From Rhodospirillaceae bacterium BRH_c57 (lineage in GTDB: Bacteria > Pseudomonadota > Alphaproteobacteria > Rhodospirillales > Rhodospirillaceae), in the NCBI GenBank assembly GCA_000961745.1, contig LAEA01000114.1, forward strand, positions 1 through 51,987: a stretch of DNA of 51,987 nucleotides, given 5' to 3'. Each line of letters begins with the position of its first letter. Position 1 is the stretch's first letter. Both the position numbers and the translations under genes were made by a program. Below the pieces are notes generated by a model that was not told the DNA's origin, ran no database searches, and saw nothing but the letters and a program-made list of their open reading frames with translations. This document shows positions 51,925 to 51,987 of this stretch, in pieces.

Positions 51925-51987
51925 ATGCATTTCATTAGATATCGAAGGGGTCGAAATTTTGGTCGAGTCGAGAAGCGTTTAGTGCTT

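Overview
The window looks like an accessory, island-type stretch of a high-GC alphaproteobacterium, most likely of Rhodospirillales type. The hints are high-GC codon use, Rhodospirillales-like chemoreceptors and PAS kinases, an initiator tRNA-Met sequence of alphaproteobacterial type, and a bacteriophytochrome/heme oxygenase pair. This placement is an inference: no rRNA or ribosomal gene is present. Core metabolism is absent; defence genes, mobile elements, sensors and plasmid-like modules fill the window.

Region 1 (1-6.3 kb, minus strand) is the front part of a BREX phage-defence operon in the order brxE-brxA-brxB-brxC-(small extra ORF)-pglX, which fits BREX type 6. Genes overlap or lie a few bases apart; pglX runs off the left edge. 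Region 2 (6.3-10.4 kb) is insertion-sequence debris: a broken IS3-type transposase, a complete IS3-family element and a truncated gene. It is followed by a 477-residue protein with an R-x6-H (HEPN-like) motif behind a palindromic promoter region.

Region 3 (10.44-41.40 kb) is a 30.9-kb integrative mobilizable element bounded by 47-bp direct repeats (one mismatch) of the 3' half of initiator tRNA-Met. The tyrosine integrase sits just inside the left repeat. The backbone carries an excisionase-like HTH protein, a DUF3987 protein, a cytosine-5 methyltransferase with an extra N-terminal domain, a plasmid-type Rep beside a duplicated iteron region, an ArdC-like antirestriction protein, and a MOBP-type relaxase with MobC. 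A 16-base motif, TGCCAAAATGCCAAAA, recurs four times exactly in the backbone and near the right end. The cargo (22.7-40.8 kb) is sensory: a MASE3-PAS histidine kinase, a FlaF-like protein, two chemoreceptors (HBM and NIT sensors) each next to a small helical protein, a multi-PAS kinase, a bacteriophytochrome kinase translationally coupled to a biliverdin-forming heme oxygenase with an unusual C-terminal extension, and an RsbQ/KAI2-like hydrolase. The element may therefore transfer light, redox and chemotaxis input between hosts.

Region 4 (41.4-47.06 kb) holds a minus-strand cluster of papain-like peptidase, short tyrosine recombinase and sensor-less histidine kinase, then a PD-(D/E)XK nuclease of DUF2357 type and a HEPN/MNT toxin-antitoxin pair. 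It ends at the 3' half of a tRNA-Gly(GCC), another attachment scar. Region 5 (47.07-48.73 kb) is an IS630-family transposase gene split by an IS5-family element with a TGA target duplication; removing the insert restores the reading frame.

Region 6 (48.7-52 kb) has visibly lower GC and unfamiliar genes. It contains two proteins with related N-termini. One is preceded by paired ATGTACC/GGTACAT operators. The other is preceded by ten copies of a 19-bp dyad (GCTAYAGA-N3-TCTRTAGC). An 11-copy 8-bp tandem repeat and a 21-bp hairpin also lie here. This looks like the control region of an undescribed plasmid or phage-like replicon, and it is the least explained part of the window.
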